From Haematococcus lacustris (taxonomy: Eukaryota > Chlorophyta > Chlorophyceae > Chlamydomonadales > Haematococcaceae), in NCBI GenBank assembly GCA_030144725.1, contig JASKMD010000015.1:3725425-3789424 (forward strand): a stretch of 64,000 bases of DNA. The letters run 5' to 3'. The position numbers and the translations under genes are program-made. The notes below the pieces were generated by a model. It was not told where the DNA came from and made no database searches. It saw nothing but the letters and a program-made list of their open reading frames with translations. Numbering within the stretch: the stretch's first letter is position 1; every line of letters starts with the position of its first letter. Below are positions 44,578-54,375 of this stretch, in pieces.

Positions 44578-45185
44578 TACTGGTTGGGAATAAACCAGTA
44601 CTGGTTGGGGGTGAACCAGTACTGGCTGGGGTGAACCAGTACTGGTTTGGTGTGAAGCAGTACTGGCTGATCACCAACCAGTACTGGTTTGTAGTGAACC
44701 AGTACTGGTTGGGGGTGAACCAGTACTGGCTGGGGTGAACCAGTACTGGTTAAATTTTTGTAAATTTTTTAATTTGGGGGGGGGGGGTGAACCAGTACTG
44801 GTTTGGTGTGAACCAGTACTGGTTGGGGGTGAACCAGTACTGTTTAGGAATAAACCAGTACTGGTTGGGAATAAACCAGTACTGGTTGGGAATATACCAG
44901 TACTGGTTGGGGGTAAACCAGTACTGGTTGGGAATAAACCAGTACTGGTTGGGAATATACCAGTACTGGTTGGGGGTAAGCCAGTACTGGTTGGGAATAA
45001 ACCAGTACTGGTTGGGAATAAACCAGTACTGGTTAGGAATAAACCAGTACTGGTTGGGAATAAACCAGTACTGGTTGGGAATAAACCAGTACTGGTTGGG
45101 AATAAACCAGTACTGGTTGGGGGTAAAGCAGCAACGGTTGGGAGGCAACCAGTACTGGTTGGGGGTGGACCAGTACTGGTTTTCT
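44578..45185. repeat. Family-1 palindromic array, right arm of T1, right of T2
   Basis: Starts with the half palindrome TACTGGTT that completes the half at 24123. The unit order (including CTGATCACC, an AT tract, 10-12 G and the imperfect CAGTACTGTTTAGG) nearly repeats 23650-24060, a higher-order unit of about 500 bp. Ends at the T1 inverted end. Confidence 0.93.
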
Positions 45186-45287
45186 CGTATCTCCTCAGCC
45201 CGATTTTTCCTCGATTTTAGGTTTACACCCCCATTCTTAGAACCGCTAAAAAATACAATCTATCAAGCCACTTTGTCAAAAAATTCA

Positions 45288-45918
45288 CGCCTGGGCGCAG
45301 TGCGGCCAGTAGGACGAGGAGCAGTAGTAGTAGCCTGACGACCAGCAAGACCCAGTGTTCTGTTGGCGTCATGGATCTCATGTTCAGCTTTTTCGGTGAT
45401 GGCACGACCCTGCACAGCAGCCACATGGCGCTTGGAGCTGACTGCACCGGCCAGGAACACAGCATTACGCTGTGCCTGCCTTGCAGAATCAATTGCCTGG
45501 GTCAATGTCGGGTTCTGCAAGGGGACAATGTCCTTCAGGACAGTCTCACGCAGACTGGGAGACAACCCAGTGACAAACAGATTGACCAGGAGGGACTCGT
45601 CCATACACTGCGCACCAGCAGTCAACAGGTTGTTCCTAAACGCAATGAGATAGTCAGTGAGTTCAGGATAACTGGGACCCATACGGATCGTCCTGTCGAG
45701 CAGTCTGTCGCGAGCCTCAAGCACGTCATCCCGCAAATCATCCCCTGTATACTCAAGGAAAGACGCACGTAAAAACTGCCAGGGAGGAGCAACACCTGTT
45801 TGCGCAAAATGAGCCTGCTGGACCGAAGGGTACCAAGCATTACGAGCTGCACCAGATAGGAAGGCAGGGAAGACAGAGACAATGTCCAAAGAATAGCGAG
45901 CACAGTGGGCCTCCAAGT
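45288..45918 (-). pseudogene. gypsy-3 Gag fragment
   Basis: Minus strand LEAHCARYSLDIVSVFPAFLSGAARNAWYPS...YTGDDLRDDVLEARDRLLDRTI...YLIAFRNNLL..., the capsid region of a relative of gypsy-1 Gag. The N-terminal about 200 residues are missing because the gypsy-2 LTR abuts it at 45919. The C-terminus is cut at 45288 by the T1 end, so the frame runs falsely into T1 (REFFDKVA). Simplest reading: gypsy-2 inserted into an older copy of the same family. Confidence 0.8.
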
Positions 45919-46155
45919 TGTAGCGTTCAGGAAGAGCGCGCCTTAAATCTTTTCAACGTGTGAGCGCCATGCAACGCTAGAAGCTGTTACAGGTGTCAGA
46001 CTGTCTCAGCGTAACCAGGCCAGGACATAGAACGGCCCCCGGGGATCGAACCCGAATGGTGGGCAGGCAATACAGCCCACCATTTAACCTGCCTGTATCA
46101 CACTTCGTCAGTGACACTAGCGGCCGACTGCTAAGTGCAGAATCGGAACGCTACA
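45919..46155 (-). repeat. gypsy-2 3' LTR with tRNA-like segment
   Basis: 237 bp by comparison with the gypsy-1 LTR (starts TGTAGCG, ends CTACA on +). On the minus strand GGTTCGATCCC (46042-46052, B-box-like) sits in a CGGG/CCCG hairpin, preceded by TGACGAAGTGTG (46099-46110, 10 of 12 to an A-box) and an AATGGTGGGCTG/CCCACCATT pair. The same design as in gypsy-1 despite little other identity. Confidence 0.75.
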
Positions 46156-46440
46156 TTCCTCCCTCTCCTAAGGGATGGCCGTTCCGCCCATAGGCCATCA
46201 TGGCATGGACTCGCAGTACTATGACCACTATTTGAGAACTCCTGCCCATCCGGATGCAGGTCGCTCTAAGGAGATCAGGGTCACCATGGACCCTTCCAGC
46301 CCAGACTCACAGAGCCAATGGACGCTAGGAACCAGATTAGCCAGGCTCATATGAGCAACTGGACTCATAGCACACCAAGGCATATAGCATGCAGCAAAGC
46401 AACCAGCAAGACTACATGGAGCCCATGTCCCACATTTAAA
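46156..46440 (-). other. gypsy-2 polypurine tract and 3' untranslated region
   Basis: Minus-strand CTTAGGAGAGGGAGGAA (46156-46172) abuts the LTR. The remainder up to the pol stop at 46441 is non-coding. Confidence 0.75.
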
Positions 46441-47054
46441 TCACAGCAAGCCATGCTGAGCCTTATACAAGTTCACGCAGTCAGGGGCATTTGCTAGATT
46501 GCTGGCAGGCTCCCAAGTGTTGTCAGAGTCTTCATAGCCCTTCCACTTGACAAGGTACTCCTTTGCTTTACCTGCACGCACATGCCGATGGTTCACAATG
46601 CGTTCTACTTCATACTGTGGGGAATCATCTAACCAGCCCAGCTCAGTGGGGGGTAGACGACCAAAGTTGCCCTCATAGGGTCTTAGCAATGACACATGGA
46701 ACACAGGATGAATCCTAGACATGGCTGGTGGCAGTTTCAGCTTTACAGCGTCCTCGCCCACATGAGCTTCAATCCTGAAAGGCCCCACATACCGTGGTAG
46801 CAGCTTCCTGGCTTTGCCCACCATGTTACGCAGGTTCATGGTACTAAGCAGCACACGGTCACCCACTTGGAACACACTGTCCGAGGATTTCCTGTGTGGA
46901 TTAGCATCATTAGCCTGGCGGCTCTGTGCCAGTTTCATACTACGTCTGGCTTCTTGAACACCCTTTTCCCAGCCATCAGAGAAGAACTGGGCCATAGGAG
47001 GTGGCAACCGAGGTAACTCATGGGTCACCGGTGTCACTGGGGACTGTCCATAGT
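46441..47054 (-). pseudogene. gypsy-2 Pol C-terminus: integrase tail and chromodomain
   Basis: Reads [18 protein letters not shown]...[29 protein letters not shown]...[14 protein letters not shown], then a chromodomain [36 protein letters not shown]. Cut at 47055-47056 by T3; the preceding part is at 52898. Confidence 0.92.
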
Positions 47055-47079
47055 TACACTCACACAAATTAGCACCGTC

Positions 47080-48320
47080 AACTGCGCAGTTGACACGGTC
47101 ACCTTCGCAGTTGGCAACAGCAACTGCTCAGTTGCCACCGGCCACCTGCTCAGTTGCCTTTTGGCAACTGCTCAGTTGTCACCTGCCACCTGCTCAGTTG
47201 CCATATGACTACTGCTCAGTTGCTACCTGCCACCTGCTCAGGTGTTACATGCCACCTGCTCAGTTGTAACACGCAACAACTCAGTTGCACTCTGCCACCT
47301 GCTCAGTTGCCACATGCAACTGCTCAGTTGCACTCTGCCACCTGCTCAGTTGCCACATGCAACTGCTCAGTTGCACTCTGCCACCTGCTCAGCTGTCATA
47401 TGCAACTGCTCAGATGCACCCTGCCACCTGCTCAGTTGCCATGTGACAACTGCTCAGTTGCACTCTGCCACCTGCTCAGCTGCCACATGCAACTGCTCAG
47501 TTGCACTCTGCCACCTGCTCAGTTGCCATGTGACAACTGCTCAGTTGCACTCTGCCACCTGCTCAGTTGCCACATGCAACTGCTCAGTTGCACTCTGCCA
47601 CCTGCTCAGTTGCCACATAAAAACTGCTCAGTTGTACTCTGCCACCTGCTCAGTTGTCATATGCAACTGCTCAGTTGCACTCTGCCACCTGCTCAGTTGC
47701 CACATGCAACTGCTCAGTTGCACTCTGCCACCTGCTCAGTTGCCACATGCAACTGCTCAGTTGCACTCTGCCACCTGCTCAGTTGCCACATGCAACTGCT
47801 CAGTTGCACTCTGCCACCTGCTCAGTTGCCATGTGGCAACTGCTCAGTTGCACTCTGCCACCTGCTCAGTTGCCACATGCAACTGCTCAGTTGCACTCTG
47901 CCACCTGCTCAGCTGTCATATGCAACTGCTCAGTTGCACTCTGCCACCTGCTCAGTTGCTACATGCAACTGCTCAGTTGCACTCTGCCACCTGCTCAGCT
48001 GTCATATGCAACTGCTCAGTTGCACTCTGCCACCTGCTCAGTTGCCACATGCAACTGGTCAGTTGCACTCTGTCACCTGCTCAGTTGTCATATGCAACTG
48101 CTCAGTTGCACTCTGCCACCTGCTCAGTTGTTTCATGCAACTGCTCAGTTGCATCCTGCCACCTGCTCAGTTGTCATATGCAACTGCTCAGTTGCACTCT
48201 GCCACCTGCTCAGTTGCCACATGCAACTGCTCAGTTGCACTCTGCCACCTGCTCAGTTGCAATGTGTTAACTGCTCAATTGCCAGGTGTCAACTGTGCAG
48301 TTACCATGCAGCAACAGAGC
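47080..48320. repeat. Family-3 minisatellite, left subterminal array of T3
   Basis: About 45 bp compound unit (CAACTGCTCAGTTGCACTCT, then GCCACCTGCTCAGTTGCCACATG). The core CAACTGCKCAGTTG is a 14 bp palindrome, perfect as CAACTGCGCAGTTG at the outer tip (47080) and one base off inside. Frames such as ..QLLSCTLPPAQLPHA.. are artefacts. Confidence 0.95.
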
Positions 48321-48544
48321 AGTTACCATGTGGCTCCTGCTCTGTTGACAAAAGGCTCTATGGTTTGTTACAATTTAACATTGTGATCTATTGTATTCAT
48401 TGCCTTAATGCAAGGGTACCATCCGTCATAAGTTGACACCTCGATTCTGCGCGTACTTCATTTGCTTCATGTCATATGTGCGTGCATGAGTATGTGCATG
48501 TGGTGTCACATCATAAGCTATGCATCATACTGTGGAGACACTCA

Positions 48545-49718
48545 TCATGCCTTGCTGAGGCTGTTGTAGGGCACAAAGTACATGTCACCCACGCCCTCGC
48601 CATCAGGGAAGGCGCAGACCAACATGGTGTGCAGCAGCTCGCCATCAATGCCGTACCACTGATCAGGGTTCACATCCGACACAGGCTGCTTGCGCTTTGG
48701 AGCTGGGGCGGCTTGAGTGGGGGCAGCAGGGCGAGGGGCGGGAGCAGCCTGCTGGGAGGCCAGCCGTGATGAACGGCGATGACCGACCTGTGCTGCGTCT
48801 GGCTCACCAAACTGGACACCGCAGGCACCCTCGATGGGCATGTCCACTGTCTGGTCTGCGGTTCCACTGGTACCTGCGCCATCCCGTTGCTGGCATTCTG
48901 GCTCAGGCTCAGGCTCATCCTCAGGCACAGGCTCAGGCTTGGGATCACCCACACCATGGAGCAACTCTGGCAGACCCCTTTCCGGGTGTAGACGAACCAG
49001 CCGAGCGATAGCCAAGCGGAGGAAGTGGCCAGGATGGTTAGGGTGTTCCAACCTGACCCAGAACTTGATGTGGGCCGCATACTTGTTGATCTTCTTTCTG
49101 CTGCCCCCATCAAAGTACTGAGCCAACACCCAGGTGCTGGGCCGCTTCACGGCACGCCTGTATGCCACGCTGTTCATCCTCTGCTGGGTGCACACAGCAC
49201 GTGTGAAGTACCGCACCAAGCCAGGACGGGCTGGAGGGACAGCTGCCTCACCGGGAACATTGGAAGCTGTGGGGAAGATGGCGTTGACGTCTGCCGACTC
49301 CCACCCACTGTGCTGCTCACGCCCCCGGTTCATCTCCCCAACCGTGATGCAGCAGGCCTGACGCACACGCTCCTCACTGTCGGGGACAGGGCATCGAAGG
49401 GACCCCGCGCCCACCAGCAGGCATTGCTGCCCCTCCAGCACCGTTGCATCTGCCACACTGATGGGGTCCCGGGCAGGACCAACCAGCCGTGCCCGCTTGG
49501 GGGCCGCCTGCTGCTCCTCAGCCTCCGCTGCATCAGGCCGCGTAGCTGCATAACGCTTGACCCCTCGGTGCACCTGATCACGCAGGCATGATATCAACCC
49601 CTTGCTGCAGCCTGGAGAATGCTTGCCAGCCCACAACTTGACGTACTGCATGAGCCGCTCCACCCAGAACTCCGCGTCACGGAAGCTGCGACCTCGCTCC
49701 AGCTCCTGAAGGTACAGC
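48545..49718 (-). pseudogene. Last exon of a T2-type transposase retained in T3
   Basis: 390 residues plus stop. It begins at the same splice acceptor position as the T2 last exon (..GCAG before CTGTACCTTCAGGAG; T2 LYMQES, here LYLQEL) in the same phase. Shared blocks: ERGRSF..AEFWVERL, LLVGAGSLRCP, KRPSTWVLAQYFDGG, IKFWVRLEHPNHPGHFLRLAIARL, and the end WYGIDGELLHTMLVCAFPDGEGVGDMYFVPYNSLS. Upstream, where the catalytic exons should be, the family-3 array begins. The open frame suggests recent loss or continuing use of this part. Its role in T2 is unknown; RRSSRLASQQ-type motifs suggest DNA contact. Confidence 0.8.
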
Positions 49719-49869
49719 CTGCATCCAACAAGCATGCCAGGATCCTGGGTTCCTTGGTGAACACCGTCACATGTCGCCTGCTCTGCGGCCAAGTGCACCT
49801 GCTCTATAGTCTGGTGTCACCCACCATGAACCACCTGCTCGGGAGGCAAGTGTCACCACTTCAACATCA

Positions 49870-50375
49870 ACTGCTTTGCTGCCAAGTGCCAACTGCCACC
49901 TGCTCAGTTGCCATGTGACAGCTGCTCAGTTACCACCTGTCACCTGCTCAGTTGCCATGTGTCAACTGCTCAGTTGTCGCCTGCCACCTGCTCAGTTGCC
50001 TTATGGCAACTGCTCAGTTGTCACCTGCCACCTGCTCAGTTGCCATGTGTCAACTGCTCAGTTGCTACCTGCCACCTGCGCAGTTGCCATGTGACAACTG
50101 CTCAGTTGCCACCTGCCACCTGCTCAGTTGCTACCTGCCACCTGCTCAGTTGCCATGTAACAACTGCGCAGTTGCTACTGCCACCTGCTCAGTTACCATG
50201 TGACAACTGCTCAGTTGCTACCTGCCACCTGCTCAGTTGCCATGTTGCAACTGAGCAGTTGCAGCCTGGCACCTGCTCAGTTGCTATGTGACAACTGCTC
50301 AGTTGCTACCTGCCACCTGCTCAGTTGCATGTGGCAACTGCTCAGTTGCTTCAGGCCACCCGCTCTGCAACATTG
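49870..50375. repeat. Family-3 minisatellite, internal array of T3
   Basis: Units GCCACCTGCTCAGTTGCCATGTGACAACTGCTCAGTTG. Sits where upstream transposase exons would be expected, between the transposase exon and the dioxygenase remnant. Confidence 0.93.
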
Positions 50376-50419
50376 TCTGAGCAAGCATCTTACCGGCAAA
50401 TCAGCATATGTAGATTCGG

Positions 50420-50566
50420 TGAAAATGTAGTGTCTGGGGCTTTCAAATCCGCCTGGAACTCTTGCATGCCAACAGCGTACTCCTTCAAGTTCTTGTAAGC
50501 AGTCTCGATGTTCTCGAGCACCGTCTCTGGCGTATCAGCACCTACAGCACCAACCACCAACGCCAT
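50420..50566 (-). other. Short open stretch, unknown (possible exon of T3)
   Basis: Minus strand MALVVGAVGADTPETVLENIETAYKNLKEYAVGMQE... reads like a helical protein segment ending near a possible donor. No family known; too short to call a gene. Confidence 0.3.
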
Positions 50567-50659
50567 AGTGTTGTATGCTGCATTAATGCTATGCACTCCC
50601 TATGCTTCTCCGCATGGCTGCTCCGCACCCGGGGTCAGGTAGTGCAAAGATGCCGCCAC

Positions 50660-51640
50660 CAAGCAGCACCAAAGCTGCAGGTGCCTCGCATGCTGAGGTT
50701 TGGTGATGATGTCCTTGAACACATAGGCCCACTCGTGCTTGATGAAATGCATGAAGTTGTGCACACTGACTGCTCTGGAGGTGATTGAGGTTGAGCTGCA
50801 GCCGGGTCAAGCGCTGGGTATGACGGGGGTGACCATTCACGCTGGTGCTGAGGGCCGACCAGGCACAGCCTCCGCCCGTGCCCACTTCTATGGCAGTGTG
50901 TGCTTTGTGAAGAACACCACCACCATGGTCAGGCAGATGGGCAAGACCATTGACGGCGCATGCATGCCCACAACAAAGGCCGACTTCCTGAATCAGGACA
51001 AGTGGCCTATCTGGAAGACCGAAGCAGGTGGCAGCATGGTGCCCCCAGAGCCATACGAGCCTGTTGCACAGTTGGAGACGGACAGGCTGTGGCAGGACCG
51101 CTTCAACAGCTTCTTGGACGATACCAGGAAGAGGCAGCCCCAGCTGATAGCTGCTTGGAAGGCAGCAGCAGAGGAACGTGCGGAGAAGTTGGAGGCAGCT
51201 AAAAAGGCCGAGGCCAAGGCTGCTAAGGCAGCCAAAGCTGCAGAAAAGGTGGCCCAGGGGGGGGCTGACAAGTCAGGACCAGCAGCAGCGGTTGCGGGTG
51301 GTGAAGGTGTAGTTGGGCAGAAGGGTGGAACCCAGAAGGTGGGCCAGCAAGCTGAAGACAAGGGCGGAGGCCGGGGCAGGGGCAGGGGGGGGGGGGGGCA
51401 GTGGCAAAGGGGGTTCAGGGGCAGGGGGGGGCAGGGGCAGGGAGGGGGAGGGCAGTGGCAGGGGCAGCGGTGGGGGGGGCAGTGGCAGGGGGGGTGCAGA
51501 GGCAAGGGGGGGCAGGGGCAGGGGGGGGGAGGGCAGGGGCAGGGGCAGTGCCAGGGGCAGGGGCAGCCAGCCGAAGGGTGATGAGGAAGGGGCGGGGGGG
51601 GAGGCTCCACAGGCTAAGCGCCGCAAGGGACAGAAGTAGG
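50660..51640 (+). pseudogene. Partial 2OG-Fe(II) dioxygenase of T3 with Gly/Arg-rich tail
   Basis: Reads MLRFGDDVLEHIGPLVLDEMHEVV, then after a frame change VIEVELQPGQALGMTGVTIHAGAEGRPGTASARAHFYG: the distal His in IHAG and the 2OG Arg, aligned with GNTVHAG...ARLYGFG of the T2 enzyme. The HxD part is missing. A Lys/Ala helical stretch (AERAEKLEAAKKAEAKAAKAA) and a GGGRGRGRGG tail end at KRRKGQK, stop near 51637. So T3 carried a related enzyme that is now a C-terminal remnant, or its first exons were replaced by the array. Confidence 0.6.
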
Positions 51641-52235
51641 GGGTTGGGTGTGGCGCCAGCAGAACAATAGCCATTGCACATCATCACGACTTGCACCACA
51701 AGGCACACATAGGCCAATGCAGGTGTGCGTCATGCTGTTGTTGCTGCTCAAGTTGCCTTGTGTGGTGATGTTGATGTGGTGGTGGTAGGCCAGATGGTCA
51801 TGATGTCGTTGCCTCTCATATGTTGTCGTTGTTCATGTTTTTGATGCTAGTGATTGAGCCTGATGTGGTGTGGAAGGTCCACACGGTGTAAGAGCCCAGC
51901 CTAGGGTAATAGTAAGTATCCCGTCTTCTGGTTATGATTATATCAATTAAGATGAGCCATTGAGATGAGCCTTAGACACAGGCAACATGAGTTAAGGTCT
52001 ACACGGTCATAATCAAGTGTAGGCATAGGCTTGAGGCATCAACCTAGCCATGCATCAACACAACAACCTGAAACAACCGTAGGATGACCATCAACATCAG
52101 CAATTACCGCTGTCACAACGACCCACACAACAAACGATAGAGAAATGAAGGGAAGTTGTGCAACAGCGTTGCCCCAGAGCATGGTACACAAACGCAGAAA
52201 CACAATGACGTTGCAAGGAAATCTTGGAAGATGAA
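51641..52235. other. T3 DNA without recognised gene
   Basis: 3' flank of the dioxygenase remnant. No repeats or coding signal seen. Confidence 0.4.
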
Positions 52236-52325
52236 AAAAGTCAGGATGCGGGTGTCGAACCCGTGTCCCCTCGCAGATCGTAAGTTGCTAGACCATACTC
52301 GCTATAACACAGCTTGTAGAAAGCT
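52236..52325 (-). ncRNA. tRNA-like (SINE-type) segment
   Basis: Minus strand has ACACGGGTTCGACACCCG, a T-arm with full B-box, then CATCCTGAC and TTTTTT, a Pol III terminator. An A-box-like TATAGCGAGTATGGTCTAGC lies about 50 bp upstream. The acceptor stem does not pair, so this is a tRNA-derived relic or SINE rather than a working tRNA. Confidence 0.35.
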
Positions 52326-52374
52326 CTATGACCTACATAATCTAAATAGTTAAAAGTTAAATGTAAGTCGCAAT

Positions 52375-52870
52375 TGCAACTGCGCAGTTGCCATGTGCAA
52401 CTGCGCAGTTGCACATGTCAGCTGCGCAGCTGCACATGTCAGCTGCTCAGTTGCCATGTGCAGCTGCGCAGTTGCACTTTCTAGCTGCGCAGTTGCTATG
52501 TGCAGCTGCGCAGTTGCCATTGTCAGCTGCGCAGTTGCAATTGCCAGCTGCGCAGTTGCCATTGCCAGCTGCGCAGTTGCCATTGCCAGCTGCGCAGTTG
52601 CTATTGTCAGCTGCGCAGTATTTATTGTCAGCTGCGCAGTTGCCATGTGCAGCTGCGCAGTTTTTATTGTCAGCTGCGCAGTTGCTATTGCTAGCTGCGC
52701 AGTTTCCATTGCCAGCTGCGCAGTCGCCATTGCCAGCTGCGCAGTTGCTAATGTCAACTGCGCAGTTTTTATGTGCAACTGATCAGTAGCCAGGGTAAAC
52801 TGCGCAGTAGCCTTGGAAAACTGCGCAGTTTACCATGGAAACTGCGCAGTTTTCCATAGAAACTTCGCAG
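52375..52870. repeat. Family-3 minisatellite, right subterminal array of T3
   Basis: About 22 copies of a 21-22 bp unit AGCTGCGCAGTTGCCATTGC, becoming perfect CAACTGCGCAGTTG near the tip. The simple unit here and the compound unit at the left end form two sub-lineages of one palindrome. Confidence 0.95.
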
Positions 52871-52897
52871 TTGACGCTGCTAATTCCTGTGAGTGTA

Positions 52898-53968
52898 ACC
52901 AGGAAAGGTGTAGACTTAATGCTTTCTTGCCATGAGTTATTAATTGCAAACTCGGCAAACGAGAGGTGTTTAGGCCAGTCTCGTTGAGTGGGAGAGATAT
53001 AATGCCTAAGCATCTCCTCCAACACTTTGTTGTACCGCTCAACCTGCCCGTTTGACTAAGGGTGATAGCTGGAAGTGAGTGAGTGTTTCATGCCCATTAG
53101 CTTGCATACAGCTTGCCAGAACTTGCTCACGAAAAGGGAACCCCGATCACTCACAACTCAGATGGTAGTCCATGATGGACAAATACCTTGTCAATGAAGA
53201 GTTGTGCAAACTCAGGAGCGTCCATGCTCTCTTTGCAGGGCACTAGATGTACCATCTTAGAGAGCCTGTCAACGAATACACAAATGGAATCATATCCATG
53301 TGATCCGGACGGTAGTTTGGTTATGAAGTCCATGTGCATGACTTCCCAACGGTATCCAGGTATAGACAGAGGATGAAGGAACCCCCATGGCTTAGCTGTA
53401 ACCGACTTGTTTCTCTGGCATGCATCACATGTTGTTACATAGTGACGCACATCAGTGCGTAAGTGTTTCCACCAGAACACACGCATGACACGCTCCAACG
53501 TCTTGGTGATCCCAACGTGGCCAGCATACTTAGCATCGTGCATCTCGTGCAGGATATGCTCTCGTAGCTGTTTATCACGGGGCACAATGACGGTGCGTCG
53601 TTTGTTATGTCTCCATAGGCCATTATCATCCAGGTAGTAGTTCTTAGTCTTCCTACGCTTGGTGAAGTTGGAGTCAGCAGCATAGGCTCTGACCAACCAC
53701 TCATGCAGGTTTGACAAGGGACCTGGTGGTTTGGGTACACTGGGTTCTCCATCTGCTGGTACATCAGCAGCCCAAGTGACACGTTTGGTGGGTGGCCTTA
53801 CGGCAGCACCATCACCTTGGCCTGGTGGTGGTTGTGTGGGTGGCGCAGCGGCATCACCAGCACTCGTTTTACGTGCCTCAGCACCAGTTTCCTCCCCCTC
53901 CTGAGAACGCCGCTTACTCCTAGTCATGACAAGGATACTCTTCACATTATCAGCACCAGGGCCTTTAC
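52898..53968 (-). pseudogene. gypsy-2 integrase, broken
   Basis: Reads SILVMTRSKRRSQEGEE...HEMHDAKYAGHVGITKTLERVMRVFWWKHLRTDVRHYVTTCDACQRNK (zinc module), then MDFITKLPSGSHGYDSICVFVDRLSKMVHLVPC. Near 53155 the frame shifts (..HHGLPSEL stops; VSDRGSLFVSKFW continues in another frame), and HPQ of SYHPQ has become a stop near 53055. T5 cuts the N-terminal side at 53969 and T3 the C-terminal side. Confidence 0.9.
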
Positions 53969-54239
53969 GTATAGTATAATGTCGGAGGCCGAGCTGTTAC
54001 GGGAAAATAACGGTCGAGGCTGGGTCGAAAGTTGCAGTAAACGGCGAGGCGTAGCCGAGACGTTTACGCAACTTGAGACCTGGCCGAGACTGTTATTTGG
54101 ACGTGAACAGCGCTGGCCGAGACATTATGCGATATCCCTATACATTACGGGCACACGATTTGGAGCCTCGCTGCTATTACGGCTGTGCTCCACGCGTCGG
54201 AGACGACAGCAGAACCAGTGCGCAAACCACGCTCTTTCT

Positions 54240-54375
54240 TGGTGGTTGTGCACTTTTGCTGTAAATGTCTGCACTTTCCCCGTAAATGTGTGCAAGTCGT
54301 GCACTTTTTCAGTAAATGTCTGCACTTTTCCCGTAAATGTGTGCAAGTCGTGCACTTTTCCTGTAATTGTTTGCA
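54240..54375. repeat. About 30 bp tandem repeat in T5
   Basis: Four to five copies of GTGCACTTTTCCCGTAAATGT-type units, equivalent to the T4 array at 12428. Confidence 0.7.

Larger units (their letters stand above)
20086..45287. mobile_element. T1: transposon with 118 bp inverted ends and palindromic arrays (hosts T2)
   Basis: The segment starting TGAATTTTTTGACAAAGTGG (20114 to about 20231) reappears as its reverse complement at about 45170-45287, with one mismatch that I can see over about 118 bp. Immediately inside each end is an array built on AACCAGTACTGGTT, in opposite orientation at the two ends. Outside the left copy is CACTCGCAGAAAAG (from 20086), possibly the true CACTC tip; the right copy stops 28 bp short of an equivalent and abuts a Ty3 gag fragment, so the right tip looks truncated. 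The unique interior is about 21615-23540, plus a 500 bp gap. T2 splits the right array. No transposase seen in T1. Confidence 0.7.
47057..52895. mobile_element. T3: 5.84 kb CACTC-ended transposon in gypsy-2 integrase
   Basis: Left end CACTCACACAAATTAGCACC, right end (reverse complement) CACTCACAGGAATTAGCAGC; about 27 of the first 31 bases match. TA flanks both sides (47055-47056, 52896-52897); the empty site CATAGTTAACCAGG agrees with gypsy-1 (CATAGTTCACCAGG). Contents: family-3 palindromic arrays, the last exon of a T2-like transposase (-), a partial dioxygenase (+) and a tRNA-like segment. Probably a non-autonomous relative of T2. Confidence 0.88.

Noticed and set aside
20221..45185. Palindromic arrays as a CRISPR array
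   Set aside because: No constant repeat with unique spacers; spacers are themselves repeated, the unit is 21 bp, and the genome is eukaryotic.
23516..45185. The two right-hand family-1 blocks (23.5-24.1 kb and 44.6-45.2 kb) as independent transposed copies
   Set aside because: They join into one array when T2 and one TA are removed; their similar order is a higher-order repeat.
47154..48386. 410-residue open frame, Cys/Leu/Pro-rich
   Set aside because: Family-3 array with a unit length divisible by three.
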